From Podospora pseudocomata (Eukaryota > Ascomycota > Sordariomycetes > Sordariales > Podosporaceae), in the NCBI RefSeq assembly GCF_035222375.1, contig NW_026946366.1, positions 930,001 to 994,000 of the forward strand: a stretch of DNA of 64,000 nucleotides, read 5' to 3'. Below the pieces are notes generated by a model. The model was not told the DNA's origin and ran no database searches. It worked only from the letters and a program-made list of their open reading frames with translations. The position numbers and the translations under genes are program-made. Shown here piece by piece: positions 10,835 to 23,892 of this stretch (positions are counted from its first letter, which is position 1; each line of letters begins with the position of its first letter).

Positions 10835-12542
10835 CTAGTCCGCGTGCATTCTCGCGTAGAGATTGTCATCCAACCAGGTACTCAGATCCCCATAACTGTC
10901 CACAGCCTGTATCTCAGCTTTGATGTTCAACATCAGCATGCGCTGTAGTTCCTGTGCATGTTCCAACCCGCCGCCGGAGGGCAGCTCGACAGAGGAAATG
11001 GCCCTCAGGATATCGCCAGCTTTCTTTCGGTCCCTCAAAGTGAGAGAGGACACTTTGTCGCTTGGATTTCGAAAATCTGACAGCCTGGGTCTTTTTGCCG
11101 GCCGCTGATGATCGGAGTCTGGCGCGAGGAGTAGGTTAATAACTGTCACGAAATAGAAAGAAGGGGACCTGCTCACTTTCCACCAATTGAGGAGATTCCC
11201 CGCCTGTGGTTCCATATAATTCTTGGTCCTCCTCATCGTCAACTGCTGGACTTTGCCATGAAGAGAGGAGATCGCGACTCTTAATCCCAAGCCAGCAGAG
11301 CGAGGGGACAGTTGCCTCGTTCTCATGCTCTAGGCGTCTACTGCCATTCTGGTATGTTCGGACAATGGAAATACCGTCAGGGTCAAAGTCTGCGAGACCA
11401 AAAATCACTAGACTCGGCCGCATGGAATGTACAACAGACAGGAACCTTCGGGTGGCCAAGTCAGGGAATCCTTTGGCCTGGCAGACAGAGAACTTAGTTA
11501 TGAACACATCATCTGTAACATTGAAGCCATACCGTGATGAGGATTCCGTGACCTGCTCGGGAGTTCTTTGCATATTGAGCTGCAGCAAGAGTTCGGAAAG
11601 TTGCCTTGATCCCATGTCAGCCAGGGCCATTTAAGCGCGATAGTCTCAGCTGACCTCTTTCTCAATCACCAAAATCCACTGGACCTCATGAAAGCCAATG
11701 CTCCGGATCTCGCTTGTGGATGGCAAAAGAATACCCTACGACCATCAGCATACAACCCTTGTGTTTGATCGTCTCAGGTAATGTCTCACGGTACTATGAG
11801 AGAGCCCACAGTCAATGACGGAACCGTCTCGACTGATCAACATGATGGGGCCTGAAATAAGGCCTTTGGCTGTCGCAACCTATGATCGTTCCAGTCAGAA
11901 ATTTGACTCAATGAGAAGTAACAGATGCCTATTTACAATGTTCAAATCGCCTCGGCCGACACCGAGGGTGAAAGCAAGATTGTCCACCATGACATCAACT
12001 GCAGCTTGCGAGCCGAAAAGATCTGGACTTTGGTAGTATATGTTTCTGATTACTCAGGTGAGTGAGCCAACATCCCAGTCTTGGAGGTAGGTCCTCACAA
12101 ACAGACCTCTTGGTGATCAACATTCCCGACAGTAAAGCCTCGTGGGAAAGCTCAATGATGCATAGTAAGGCTTCTATCCACAGAACCAGTTAGATGAAAT
12201 CGCTCGATACGCCCCGGTTCACTAACCAAATTTCTTCGCTTCCTGGATGGTACGACCTGGGAATCTCACCACACCAGCTTGGCGCGCCGCTGGCGGGCCT
12301 TGTGAGCGCCCGGGGCGTGATGCTCGGACAGTTCTGTAGGGAATCAGGATTTCGTTTCCGGTCGTGACAGCATCAACAATTGCTTCGAGAAGCGACTCGA
12401 TTCGGTCGAGGGCACCATTGCCAGCGACAGCGACGACATTGACCGCGTCGTAGTTGACAGAAGAGGCACCAGATGAATCTTGGCTGTGAGTACCAGTGCC
12501 TTGAGAATACCCCTCAGTTGAATTTGTCGATATTTCGTCCAT
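10835..12542 (-). CDS. SPO11: Meiotic double-strand-break transesterase Spo11
   Basis: Eight exons: 12227-12542, 12107-12173, 11937-12045, 11790-11879, 11655-11735, 11533-11604, 11177-11477 and 10835-11118 (1320 nt, 439 aa, every junction in phase). Spo11 makes the double-strand breaks that start meiotic recombination, cutting through a tyrosine. The winged-helix catalytic motif reads RNIYYQSPDLFGSQ, with the nucleophile expected at Tyr132. The Toprim domain shows its glutamate in VIEKEATF and the metal-binding DFDPDG. AKGFPDLATRRFL and CWLGIKS are further family blocks. The C-terminal exon includes a basic KRPRL stretch. The first exon has a Ser/Thr-rich leader; an upstream non-coding or extra 5' exon cannot be excluded. 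Confidence 0.93.
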
Positions 12543-13003
12543 GGTGATCGGGTTGGTGCCGACTTACACCAAGATCTGACAAATGATGCACAAGTCGCTT
12601 GATTCTGCACTGGGGAATACCCAGGCTTTCCGGCTTCTTCCCATTCTTACTTGCAATTACGGTAGTACTGCAATTGTTGCCAGCCCGGTGTTCCTTCCTC
12701 GTCGAGTTGACCTGATCACACACTGATTTGGCAGTGCTCCTTCCCAATGTCATCGGAAAGATTCCGACATGGATGAGGTCTCTCTCACATGCACTTTGGT
12801 GGGCCCGTGCGTCACTGCCAGCTTGACGGGTGGATCCCGTTGCTGCAGCCCCTGAAATTCAACGGACAGCGGGTGATCGCTGTGGCCCGATTGGCGAATC
12901 CAAGACAGCTCAGTCCACGGCCAAAATGTTTGCTGGCTCTTAAAACCCACTGTTCCTCCGCTCTTTCGTGGTACGGCACCATAATTTCGTATAGCTCGTC
13001 ACG

Positions 13004-15394
13004 ATGGGAAAGAAGGATGCTGCGGGAGTGTCCTCGGAAACTCAACCTCTCCTCGAGAAGTCCTCCACCAAGAAGCGCCTGAGCTTCGACCTCACCGACC
13101 ATGTCGCAAAACGCCAAAGAATCGAAGAGCGAACTGACCATACACGATGGCGCATGCGCGACGACAAAGGACGCCAATCATGGGTGTATCTTGAGGACGA
13201 CCAAGCTCTTAAAGATTGGCCCCAGAGCTTTGCTGACAAGTACTTTCTTGGCCTTCCTGTGGTACGTTCTTCTAGGCTTTTCAGGCCTTTACCATGGTCG
13301 AAACACTGCTCGAAACACTACTAACAATGTCTTAAAGAATGCCCCCGATCTCCCAAAGCCGACGAACCCTCTCGATGCGGTCCGAAACGGTCTCGAATTC
13401 TTCGAAAAGCTGCAACTGCCCAGCGGTCACTGGGGCTGCGAATATGGCGGTCCCATGTTCCTGCTACCGTGCATCGTTATTGCTTGGTATGTCACCAAGA
13501 CGCCAATTCCCTGGTATTACGCGACCGAGATCAAGAATTATTTGTTTGCGCGCGCCAATCCCGAAGACGGTGGCTGGGGTCTGCATATCGAGGGCGAGAC
13601 ATCAGTCTTTGGAACATCGCTCAACTACACTGTCCTGCGGATTGTAGGTGTTGATGCGGACCACCCGGTGATGGTCAAGGCTCGCGCCACTCTGCACAAG
13701 ATGGGAGGAGCGACACATGCCCCCCACTGGGCCAAGTGGTGGTTGGCCGTGATGGGAGTTGCCCAGTGGGATATCGTTAACCCAACACCCCCCGAGTTGT
13801 GGCTTCTCCCAGACTGGGTCCCTATTGCCCCTTGGAGATGGTGGATCCACATTCGCCAAGTGTTTCTGCCCATGAGCTATCTGTGGTCCAAGAGGTGGCA
13901 GGCTGAGGAAACGGAACTGATCCGCTCCCTTCGGCAAGAGTTGTTTGTGGAGGACTGGGCCAAGATCAATTGGGCTTCGCACCGCAACACCATCAACCCC
14001 AGGGACAACTACCATCCCAAGACGTGGGTGCTCAACACGGTAAACTGGTGTCTTGTCAATATCTGGAACCCAGTTTTGCGGACACAGGCGATTGCTAAGA
14101 AGGGCGAGGAGTGGGCCATGAAGCTCATCGAGATGGAGAATGAGAACACCGACCATGCTGATTTGGCCACGGTGTCAGGGCCCATGAACACGGTGTGCCT
14201 TTATGTCAAAGAGGGACCCGATTCCTATGCTGTGCGCAGGCATCGCGAGAGAGCCCACGAGTTCCTCTGGATGAAGGACGAGGGTTTGCTTGCCAATGGC
14301 ACCAACGGTGTTCAGTGTTGGGATACTGCCTTTGCCATTCAGGCTGTGATGGATGCTGGTTTAACCGAGGATCCCCGTTGGCGGCCAATGTTGATGAAGG
14401 CGCTCGAGTTCTTGGATGATCAACAGATTCGCGAAAATGTCAAGGACCAGGACAAATGCTATCGCCAACAACGCAAAGGCGGATGGGCCTTTAGCAACAA
14501 GGATCAAGGCTATGCTGTCAGCGACTGTGTTTCGGAAGCTCTCAAGTCTGTCATCATTCTCCAGAAGACTCCAGGTTTCCCAACCCTCATTGATGATCGG
14601 AGAATCTTTGACGCCATTGACACTCTTCTGACATACCAGAATCCTTCTGGCGGATGCTCGTCATATGAGCCCCCTCGCGCGGGTACTTGGATGGAGGTAT
14701 TGAACGCTGCTGAGGTGTTTGGCAACATCATGGTCGAGTATGAGTATCCCGAGTGCACAACTGCGGTGGTCACGGCTTTGTCCCTCTTCCGTAAGCACTG
14801 GCCGGAATACAGAACCAAAGAGATCGAGCGCTTCATCGAGCGCGCCGTAAAGTGGATCAAGACTGCCCAGAAGCCACATGGTGGGTGGTATGGGAGCTGG
14901 GGTATTTGCTTTACTTATGCCACCATGTTTGCCCTTGAGAGTTTGGCCAGCATTGGTGAGACATATAAGAACAGCGATTATGCCAAAAGGGGCTGTGACT
15001 TTTTGATCTCCAAACAGAGAGAGGACGGTGGTTGGTCTGAACATTACAGGGTATGTTCTGCTTTTACATTTTGTCACAATTGCAGGATGCTAACATGATG
15101 CAGGCATGTGAGACGGGCGAGTACATTGAGCATCCTTCAGGATCGCAAGTTGTCATGACTGCCTGGGCGGTAATTGCTCTCATGAAGGCAGACTACCCCA
15201 ATCTTGAACACATCAAGAAAGGTATCAAGCTGATCATGGACCGCCAACAAAGCAATGGCGAGTGGCTTCAAGAAGCCATTGAGGGTGTCTTCAATAAGAG
15301 CTGCATGATTTCGTACCCCAACTACAAGTTTACCTTCACCCTGAAGGCTCTGGGCATGTTTGCTCGCAAGTACCCGAACGAAACTGTGGTTTGA
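13004..15394 (+). CDS. ERG7: Lanosterol synthase (oxidosqualene cyclase)
   Basis: Three exons: 13004-13261, 13338-15050 and 15104-15394 (753 aa). The enzyme cyclises 2,3-oxidosqualene to lanosterol in ergosterol synthesis, on ER or lipid-particle membranes. The terpene-cyclase alpha/alpha barrels carry QW repeats (for example QLPSGHWGCEYGGP, ANPEDGGWG, REDGGWSEHY). The catalytic Asp lies in VSDCVSE near residue 482, where the family usually has DCTAE. Near the C-terminus VFNKSCMISYPNY matches the lanosterol-synthase form rather than the protostadienol-synthase form, from family knowledge. Length is normal (about 730-760 aa). The first exon encodes a polar leader of about 50 residues. A retrotransposon is inserted 276 bp past the stop. 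Confidence 0.95.
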
Positions 15395-15670
15395 GGACGA
15401 TGGGTCAGAGAAAGAAAAAGATGATAATATGAGGCAAGATGGCAAAAGCATATGATGATGGTTTGGAGACATTCGGTAATGCTTTATACGTAATACTTAA
15501 TTCATTTATTCCCCTTTCAGTCTTCATACAATTTCATTTCCCCCCTTTCAGTGCCACCACTTGGTGATGTTACTGTTGAGGAAGGCGGTGAAGCCATTGC
15601 TCGTCATGGACCCCACTTCTGCAGGCATCCGCAGGTGGCAGAATTAGGTTGGCTGCAGGCTGTCCCAAGC

Positions 15671-15826
15671 TGTTGAATTAGACAGTGAGAGGCCCACTGT
15701 TAAGGAATTAATATCTTGGCAGTGGGACCTTGTCCACCCGGTCAGGAGAGCCTGTGCTACCTGGCCCTCTTCCCTCCGAAGAACGAACGAATGGACCAAG
15801 TTTGGACCCCATATTATTGTTTGACA
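15671..15826 (+). repeat. 5' LTR of the Ty1/copia element
   Basis: 156 bp beginning TGTTGAATTAGA and ending TTGTTTGACA, identical by eye to 21353-21508. It is short for a copia LTR. Confidence 0.95.
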
Positions 15827-18800
15827 ATTCGCAGTCAGAGTGACGTTTTTGAACGATTATTCGAAGCTATACGCAATACCTACTTATCGATAACCACCAA
15901 AAGAACCAATCGCGATGTCTATCGACTTGAACAAACTCCTCACCGCCACTGCAAAGTCAGGCGTCTTCCTCAACGGACCAGACGACTGGGCCGGATTCGA
16001 CCACGCCCTACAATTCCAAGCCACTGAGCGACTGTGGCCGTACCTCGACCCTGACCAACGGGAGACATTCCCGAAAGAACCACAGTACCCGGAGATCAGC
16101 GAAGACCGGTACCCAAAGAAACGCGCCTCGGTGACGCGTTACGAGAGCGAGCTCACGCGTTACGCAACCTACTTGACGAACCTCAAGCAGAGGCTAAGCC
16201 AAGCCAATCGACAAGTCACGGCTGAGACTATAACTGTGAGAGGAAACGACCCCAGCAACACGCCTGATGTACTCGTGGAGGTCCCAGAGCCAGTCTATAC
16301 GATCGAAGACCTCACTATTGCCGCCCTTGAGAGGTACAACCGCGACACGAAGATCTACACCCACGAGTACACCAAATACACCAACCTGCTCGATAAACGC
16401 AGCTCTCTCATGTCGTGGATGACCAACCACATGTCCGCCGACCTCTGGAACATCCACTGCACCGGAAAACACGACATTGCCGCGGTCTACGACGCCATCA
16501 GAGAGGCAATAATGCCTGACGTCGACGAGTATCGCATGAGACACCAAAACAATCTGCGCGAGCAGACCAAAGCCATCAGGTTTGCCAACACACCCCAGAA
16601 GGTAGAAGATTGGACCCATCAGTGGGAGAAGGCCTTCCATCTAGCGCGAAAGTACGGGGCGTCAGACGTTAGCGACCCGGCTACCTGGCTTTCAAGCTTA
16701 TTGGAAGAAACCAGAGGTAACTCCCTACTCGTTTATTGGTCTACTAACTTCAGGATGAATAAGAGACACTTGGTTCAAAGAGGTGAGATGACCTTCCAGG
16801 AGGTTGCCAGAGATATTAGGGGAGATATGGCCTTCGCCAAAAGGGATACCAGAAAGACGACCAAGGCCGCATTCCCGGTCTTCCAAGGAGAAGGAGAGAC
16901 AGAGGGCGACACCAGCAGGACAGGAAGAAGCCCGTACCGGGGCTCTCGTGGCCGTGGAGGGGCATCTTCGAGGACCGAGTCTACCAAGAGAAAGCGATTC
17001 GACTCAGGTGCCGGCTCCGGACCACAGAACAAAAAGATGCTCGGATGCAAGGCTTGCTTCAGCGCAGGGCATGAACTCAGGGACTGCTTCTATGTGTTCC
17101 CGGAGAGGATCCCTGAGCACTCACGCTTTCGAAGCAACCCTGCTATGAAGCAACTCATCCAAGCCAATCTGAGGGCAGATATGAAGTTAAGTGAAGAGGT
17201 TACCCTGCTGAAGAGAGAGAGGGATAATGACGAGGCTCAGCAGCAGAGAAATTGACTCGAGGAGCGCGACGCTCGTGAATACGCGGAGGCATACCACACA
17301 CGGAGCGTCCATTACCACGAACCAGTCAACGCTGTCTTCTTACAACTGAAAAGAAGCTACTCTGCTGCAAACCGCGGCCAGTCAACTCCCCACGCCTGTT
17401 TCACTACGGCAGAATACCCTCTGTACCGGTCAGCAATACTCGATTCCGGAACCACGCTACACATCTTCAACGAACTCAGCCGTTTCGTCAACTTTCGACT
17501 GGCGGCTCCAGACGACTACGTACTGGCCGGCAGTTCCACAGTCCCAATCGTGGGATACGGCGACGTCGATATATCTGTGAGAACGCCGTCTGGAAAGAGA
17601 ACTCTCAGACTATACGATGTAGCCTACTGCAAAGATTTCGCCACAAACCTGGTCTCCTTCAAGGTGCTCAGAAAGAAGGAATATACTGGGACAACAAGAT
17701 TCCAGAGAACTGTCTACGGATAGCCTCAGGGTTAGTGCTGGCGTTGATGGAGGACATCCACGGCCAAACAGTCATCGAATATATACGGCCCGAAGCAACA
17801 ACTTCACAACTACTCACTCGCCGCAATGCCTTATACATTCAAGGAAAGAGGCCAGTCTCCATTGCCTCTCCAGCCATTTGGCATCTACGGCTCGGTCACG
17901 CCAACAAGCAAGCAGTCCTGAAGCTGGAAAAACACGCCAGAGGTGTGAAACTGGGATTTCGACAAAAAGCACCGACCCTCGGGGGTGGTGAGTCAACCAC
18001 CACAGTCACGGTACCTCCACCTCCGGCCATCGAGGAGTGTGAGGGCTGTATCGTGAGTAAGATCAAGAACAACAGAAGCACTTACCCAAGGCCCAACCCA
18101 CACTACCCAGGAGAACGGTGGGCAGTCGATCTCTTTGAGTACAAAGAAGATGAGGAAGGCTACAAGCACCTCATCGTCTTTGTTGACAGGTATAGTGGCA
18201 TGACCTTCCCCTACTACCTACAGAATCGCCATGCATCAGGAATAGTGGAGTGTACCAACAAGCTCTTCCACTTCCTCTGGCGCCAATACAGGATTGTGGT
18301 AAGAGTGCTCGAAAGTGACAATGAGGTGGTAAGGTCCCACGAGATGCAAGACTTACTGGAGGATTTGGGAATTATCTGTGAACCCTCCGCTCCAGACCGT
18401 CAAGACCAGAACGGTGGAGCAGAGCGCTCAGGGGGTGACATCAAGAGGAGAGCAGCAGCGATGAGATCATCAGCTAAGTTACCACAATTCCTATGGAAAG
18501 AAATCACCAGAGCGGCAGTCTATCTTCACAATCGCACCCCTAAACAGCGACTCAACGGAAAGACACCCATCGAAGCCTTCCACTCGGTTAAGCGACAACG
18601 AGATGGTATAGTCCCCGCCGAAGCACCACTGCCATGGCTAGGAAACCTCAAGGCCTACGGTTGCAAGGTGTACTACATGAGTCCCGATGCAAGGAAAGAA
18701 TCCAACCGGAGGAAGAAGCTCCAACCGCGAGCTCTGGTAGGATTTCTCGTCGGATATGAGGGCACCCGAATATATCGGATCTGGCGCCCCGAGTCAGACC

Positions 18801-21352
18801 GAATCATCAGGGCACGAGATGTGGTTTTCCAAGAGGACCAGTTCTTTTCCGGCAAGAAGGACGACTTAGTGGACGAGCTGAGCCAAACCTCAGTGGCAGA
18901 GCTCGCTACTCTCCTCTCCCTTGCTCACATTGATGACCCAGTTATTGATCGAATTACAGGTGCCTACTACTCACAAGTTGAAGAGTACGGAGTGAACCAG
19001 AGCAACCACCTGCCAACTCAACAAAACGAAGACAACTCCAGCGCGGAGGAAACAGGTGCGCCCGTAGCAGTCGCCCCAACAGCGCCGGAGAACACCTCTG
19101 TGCAGCGATCCCTCGAAAGTTTACCAGGGAAGGGAGCAGAGGAAGCAGCCGGGGCTGGGAGGTCTGATCAGCCAAAGTCCCCAGAACCCTTGAGCGCCCT
19201 CCTGACGCCTGGCCATACACCACCTCACGCAGCGTTGTTGATCAGGGACACCAACCCTGGGCATCAAACCATCTGAAATGGTAGCCCAGGAAGCTTCAGA
19301 AGCCGGATACGACTTCAGAAGAATACGAAACCGTCACGGACCATGGGAGGCATCCTTCGTAGCCGGAAGACAAGCCATCGGCCGAAATGGCACAAGCAGG
19401 CGGCAGATCCGCAAACAAGCCAACAAAGTCGCAGAGTTCGAGCGCCCAAGCAGCGATGAGGCAGCCAAAACCCACTCTCACGGAGCAGAGCCCTCAGAGA
19501 AAATCCACAGACGCCAGCTACCAGACCCTCCAAAGAACTACAAGCAGCTAGAAGCTCACCCTCACAGAGAGCTTTTCTTAGCAGCCATTCGAGACCACCT
19601 TCAAAGTCACAAGGAGATGAAGTCGTGGGAGCAGGTCGACCGAGAAAGGGCTGCCGGCCACCAAGTCCTTGATAGTATGTGGGTATTTACTTACAAGCTC
19701 AACAAACACGGTTTTCTCCAGAAAGCAAAAGCGAGGCTAGTGGTAAGAGGAGACCAACAAGCCAAAACGGTCATGGAGAACACCTACGCTGCCACTTTGG
19801 CTGGAAAATCGTTCCGGACCTTGGTCTCCATTGCAGCACGGTTCGACCTGGAGATGCTCCAGTACGACGTTGTCAACGCCTTCGTTCACACTGACCTACC
19901 ATACGCCATATACATGAGGATTCCCCCAGGAGCAGGAAGAACACCAGGCAAGGTCTTACTCTTGAAGAAAGCACTGTACGGTTTGAAGGAATCTCCTCTC
20001 CTGTGGCAAAAGAACTTCACCAGCGTGCTCTCCACGCTCGGGTATGTAGCCGTCCCTCACGAACCCTGCTGTTACCTGAAGAATGGAGTCATTATCTTCT
20101 TCTACGTTGACGATATAGCCATTACCTTCCCCGCAAGGAAGCGAGACTTGGTGGATGAACTGGTCCAGGGACTCCAGGAGCAATTTGCTCTGCAAGGAGG
20201 CGAGCCACTGCAGTGGTTCCTGGGCATGGAGATGCTCAGAGACAGGGAGAAGCGGCTTGTCTGGCTCTCTCAGTCCGAGTATATTGGTAAGCTTTCACGA
20301 TTCATCACCAAACCATCACGAAAAACACCCAGAACACCCATGACGGAAAACAAGCTTGTCGCCCACGAAGGACTGGCGACTTACACAGAGGTGGTACGGT
20401 ATCAGAAGCTGGTGGGGTCTCTGCTCTACGCAGCAGTCATCAGTCGACCCGACATTGCCTTTGCAGTCTCCAAATTAGCCAGCTTCAACATGAACCCAAG
20501 CAGCGACCACCAGAAGCAGCGGAGAGAGTACTCTCCCTATTTACTAGCCACAAGTACTTATGCGTTACGGCTGGGGGTGGTGACCGATTTGAAGTCTTCT
20601 CCGACGCTTCGTTCGCAGACAACGTTGCCGATCGCAAGAGCTCCCAAGCTTACGTGATGAGGCTGTTCGGCGGAGTAGTCGGTTGGAGAGCCAACAAGCA
20701 GGATACTGTCACTACCTCCACCACTGAAGCAGAGCTTCTGGCGTTGTCACAGGCCACCAAGGAGGCCATGTACGAGATCCGGTTGATACGAGAATTGGGT
20801 GTGGAATTGGATGACAACAAAGGGATCAGAGTGTGGTGTGACAACGCCCAGACAATACGGCTCGTGACCGCAGATATCAACACCTTGCAGACAAAGTTGA
20901 GGCACGTCGACATCCACAGCCACTGGTTGCGAGAAAAGCAACAAAAGAAGGAAATATCTGTGGAATACAAGGCTACAGGAGAGATGTTGGCCGACGGGTT
21001 GACGAAGGCCCTCACGGAGGAAAAGTTTACGCAGTTCAGGTGCCTTGTGGGAGTACAGGATGTGAAGGGTCTTCTGAAGGAAAGGAAGCTGAAGGAAATG
21101 GACTTGGAGCCTTTGGGAGACTGGTTTGGAGCGAATGAAGGAGACAGTTCAAGGGAACCCAAGGAGCCAAGGCTTGCGGAAGGTATGGAAATCGAGGCAC
21201 AGGAGGATCAGAGTGATGATGAGTACGGCCCACAGGCAATGGACTTGACGGAATGACACGGGTGAACAAATGAGGAAAAGGAGTGGAAAGAAGAGCATCA
21301 AGTGGGAATAGAGGCACCCAACGACCCTTCGCAGGGCGTTGGCTGGGGGGTG

Positions 21353-21508
21353 TGTTGAATTAGACAGTGAGAGGCCCACTGTTAAGGAATTAATATCTTG
21401 GCAGTGGGACCTTGTCCACCCGGTCAGGAGAGCCTGTGCTACCTGGCCCTCTTCCCTCCGAAGAACGAACGAATGGACCAAGTTTGGACCCCATATTATT
21501 GTTTGACA
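21353..21508 (+). repeat. 3' LTR of the Ty1/copia element
   Basis: Second copy of the 156-bp LTR, ending 311 bp upstream of the SGT1 start codon. It therefore lies within or next to that gene's promoter. Confidence 0.95.
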
Positions 21509-21819
21509 CAAGCTTGTTGGTGTGGTACCCCGCCAAAGCTTCCCCTGGTCAGCAGCTCTCTTAGGCTTCTTCTTTACAATTCGACAAGTATCTTTGGGCC
21601 AACCAGCTTTACACTTCTCATTCAAAGTTCCAGCTTCACTTTGTCTGTCACTTACAAAGATCCCTTCAACTACTTGTCTATAACAACCTATTTCCGCCTC
21701 CGTTGATATCTTCTCATCTATCCATCACCCTCTCCCCAGTTGCCATCATCGCCAAGACGGAACTAGATAGGTACCTATCCGATCGACCCGTTTCAACCTC
21801 CCGGCAACTTCTCACCAGG

Positions 21820-23278
21820 ATGGCGGCTACATCGTACGCCTACCGTGGCCTCGAGGCCGTCGAAAAGAAAGATTGGGCCGCTGCCGTTCCCCTTCTCGAC
21901 AAGGCGCTGGAGGGTTCAAACTCCCCGCTTTGGCTGTTGGCCCGCTCGCACGCCCACCTCGAACTTAAGAACTATGAGGATGCCCTCCGCGATGCCGAAC
22001 TTGCGTACCACGTTGCTGCCGAGAGAGGATCTGGGAGAAAGCAAATGATCGATGCCCAGTATCGCCGTGCTACCATTTACCACAGACTCAAGCAATATGC
22101 AGACTCGGACTGCTGTGCCAAATGGAGCATGCTCTTGGCAGAGGGTCGCCCAGCTCGTGAGGATGACGGGGTTGAGAAGAACGTTGATGCCGACGGGTAC
22201 TACACGGTTACATACGAGGATGCGGTTGCCGATAACGCGAACCAGCCGGATTACTCCATGAGGGAGAGCTTGAAAGATCCAGGCGTGAAAGACCCAAATG
22301 CAAAGACGATCAAGACTGGGTTTGAGTCACAGTGGAAACGAGCGTATACGTGGAGAACTGTCGTTTTGGGGATTCTTAAGAGGCTGCCGAAGAATGACCC
22401 AGGGCGCAAAGTCCATGTTTCCAAGATACCACCAAAGCCAGAGCTGAAGAAGGTCGAGAAGAAGGCCGAGCCTCTGGTTGTGGAGCTGGACAGCGAGGAT
22501 GAGAAGCCGGTTGCGAAGCCCAGCGAGCCTGCGCCGGGAAGTGTACCCGATGAGAAGCTCAAGCTTCGTGCCGACTTTTACCAGTCCAACCAAAATGTAA
22601 CAGTTTCACTGTTTGTCAAGGGTACGAAGAAGGAAGAGCTTAACGTCAAGTTCTCGAAGAACCAGGTATGCCAATCTGAACTTGGGCACATGCTGATCGG
22701 CTACTAACGGGCTGTAGGTTCAAATATCACCAATTGCTCGCGCCGCGGCCCCATACGTAAAGCCTGGCGACCGCGAGGCTTCCTCGACCTTGCACCTGAG
22801 CGGCGAGATCAATCCCGCTGGTTCTCGTTGGACCGCCACCCCATCGAAGATTGAGCTCGTTTTGCAGAAAGCTACACCAGGGAAGTGGGGCTCGTGGGGC
22901 AAGGAGGAAATCGGCATCGTAGAGAATGCGGATCAAGAAGAGGATATTGAAGAGGTCACCCCTTCTTCATCCAACCAGGCTTCGGCTCCTGCTGTCAAGC
23001 CTGCCGCTGCTCCAGCCTACCCCACCAGCAGCCGGACCGGACCTAAGAACTGGGACAAGCTGGAGGAGCTGGAAGGGGTTGAGGACACTGAGAGTGATGT
23101 CAATGCCTTCTTCAAGAAGCTTTACAAGGACGCCTCCCCTGAGCAGCAACGCGCCATGATGAAGAGTTTTACTGAGAGTAATGGGACAGCTCTCAGCACG
23201 GACTGGAGCGATGTAAAGGGGAGGAAGGTGGAGACGGTGCCGCCTGAAGGTGTAGAGGTCAAGAAGTGGGATAGTTGA
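21820..23278 (+). CDS. SGT1: Co-chaperone Sgt1 (TPR-CS-SGS)
   Basis: Exons 21820-22665 and 22718-23278 (468 aa; intron with CTACTAAC branch site). Sgt1 links Hsp90 to SCF ubiquitin ligases and the kinetochore, and in plants and animals to NLR receptors. A TPR region covers about residues 1-115 (YRGLEAVEKKDWAAAVPLLD at the start). The CS domain covers about 245-350 (LRADFYQSNQNVTVSLFVKG, then WTATPSKIELVLQK across the splice). The C-terminal SGS domain contains KNWDKLEELEG and AFFKKLYKDASPEQQRAMMKS. An Ala/Pro/Ser-rich linker separates CS and SGS. In-frame sequence upstream to 21703 exists, but the ATG at 21820 gives the normal TPR start. The fresh LTR just upstream may affect its transcription. 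Confidence 0.93.
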
Positions 23279-23892
23279 AGGTGGTCCCGAGGTTGGGATT
23301 TATTCCCTTGAGAAGTGGGACCGGTTGGATGGTTAATGGCAGTGATAGCGACGTGAACTTTTGTATCATGCTTTATTAGGGTGGTGGATAGGGGATGATG
23401 GCGTTGTGTTAGGCGCTGGCGTTGGAGTGTTTACCAAAGCGAAGCAAACTGGGCTGGTAGTAATGAGGAATATTTTTTACTTTGATCGTGCAATGTGAAG
23501 GGATGGTTCAGAGATGAGACAAGTCGGTCTTGGACGCTCTTTGGAATGTGAACCAGGATATCTATACATTTGAGGGGTATTCCCAACAGGAAGGATGACT
23601 CTTGGATTTGGAAGGAGCGTCAAGAGGCCACTTGTAGGTCTCGAGGGTAGCTCATGGGAGATATTGCACGTTGAGAAGGCGTAGAACACTTGAACAATGT
23701 TCCAAGATGCCAAGATCTGGGTATATCTGCGACAGTGCCCATCTTACCAAGTGAGCTCAGTCTTTTGCAAGAAGCAACAAACCTGGGCGTGTCGTGAGAT
23801 ATTCATCATCTAGGTAGGCTAATTACAATTCTATATTCTAAAAAAAGGGGGTATAATCAAGTATTCGCCCGCTCATGCATCATGCTCATGGT

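Larger units (their letters stand above)
15671..21508 (+). mobile_element. Ty1/copia LTR retrotransposon
   Basis: A 5.84-kb element bounded by 156-bp direct LTRs that look identical by eye, flanked by a 5-bp target-site duplication CAAGC (15666-15670 and 21509-21513). Parts in order: a Gag region (about 15.9-17.2 kb) with a CX2CX4HX4C zinc knuckle; an aspartic protease region with DSGTT (about 17.4 kb); integrase core (about 17.8-18.7 kb); reverse transcriptase (about 19.5-20.4 kb); RNase H (about 20.6-21.0 kb). Protease-integrase-RT-RNase H order defines Ty1/copia. A G-rich polypurine-like tract precedes the 3' LTR. Identical LTRs imply a very recent insertion. The coding region shows about three breaks, so this copy is probably not fully intact. 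Confidence 0.95.

Noticed and set aside
12812-13177. 121-codon minus-strand frame at the ERG7 start
   Set aside because: Overlaps the ERG7 first exon and promoter; no domain or splice support.
13602-14156. 184-codon minus-strand frame
   Set aside because: Antisense shadow of the lanosterol synthase exon.
15716-16027. 103-codon frame, with an identical start at 21398-21706
   Set aside because: It begins inside the LTR; the shared first 37 codons simply reflect the two LTR copies.
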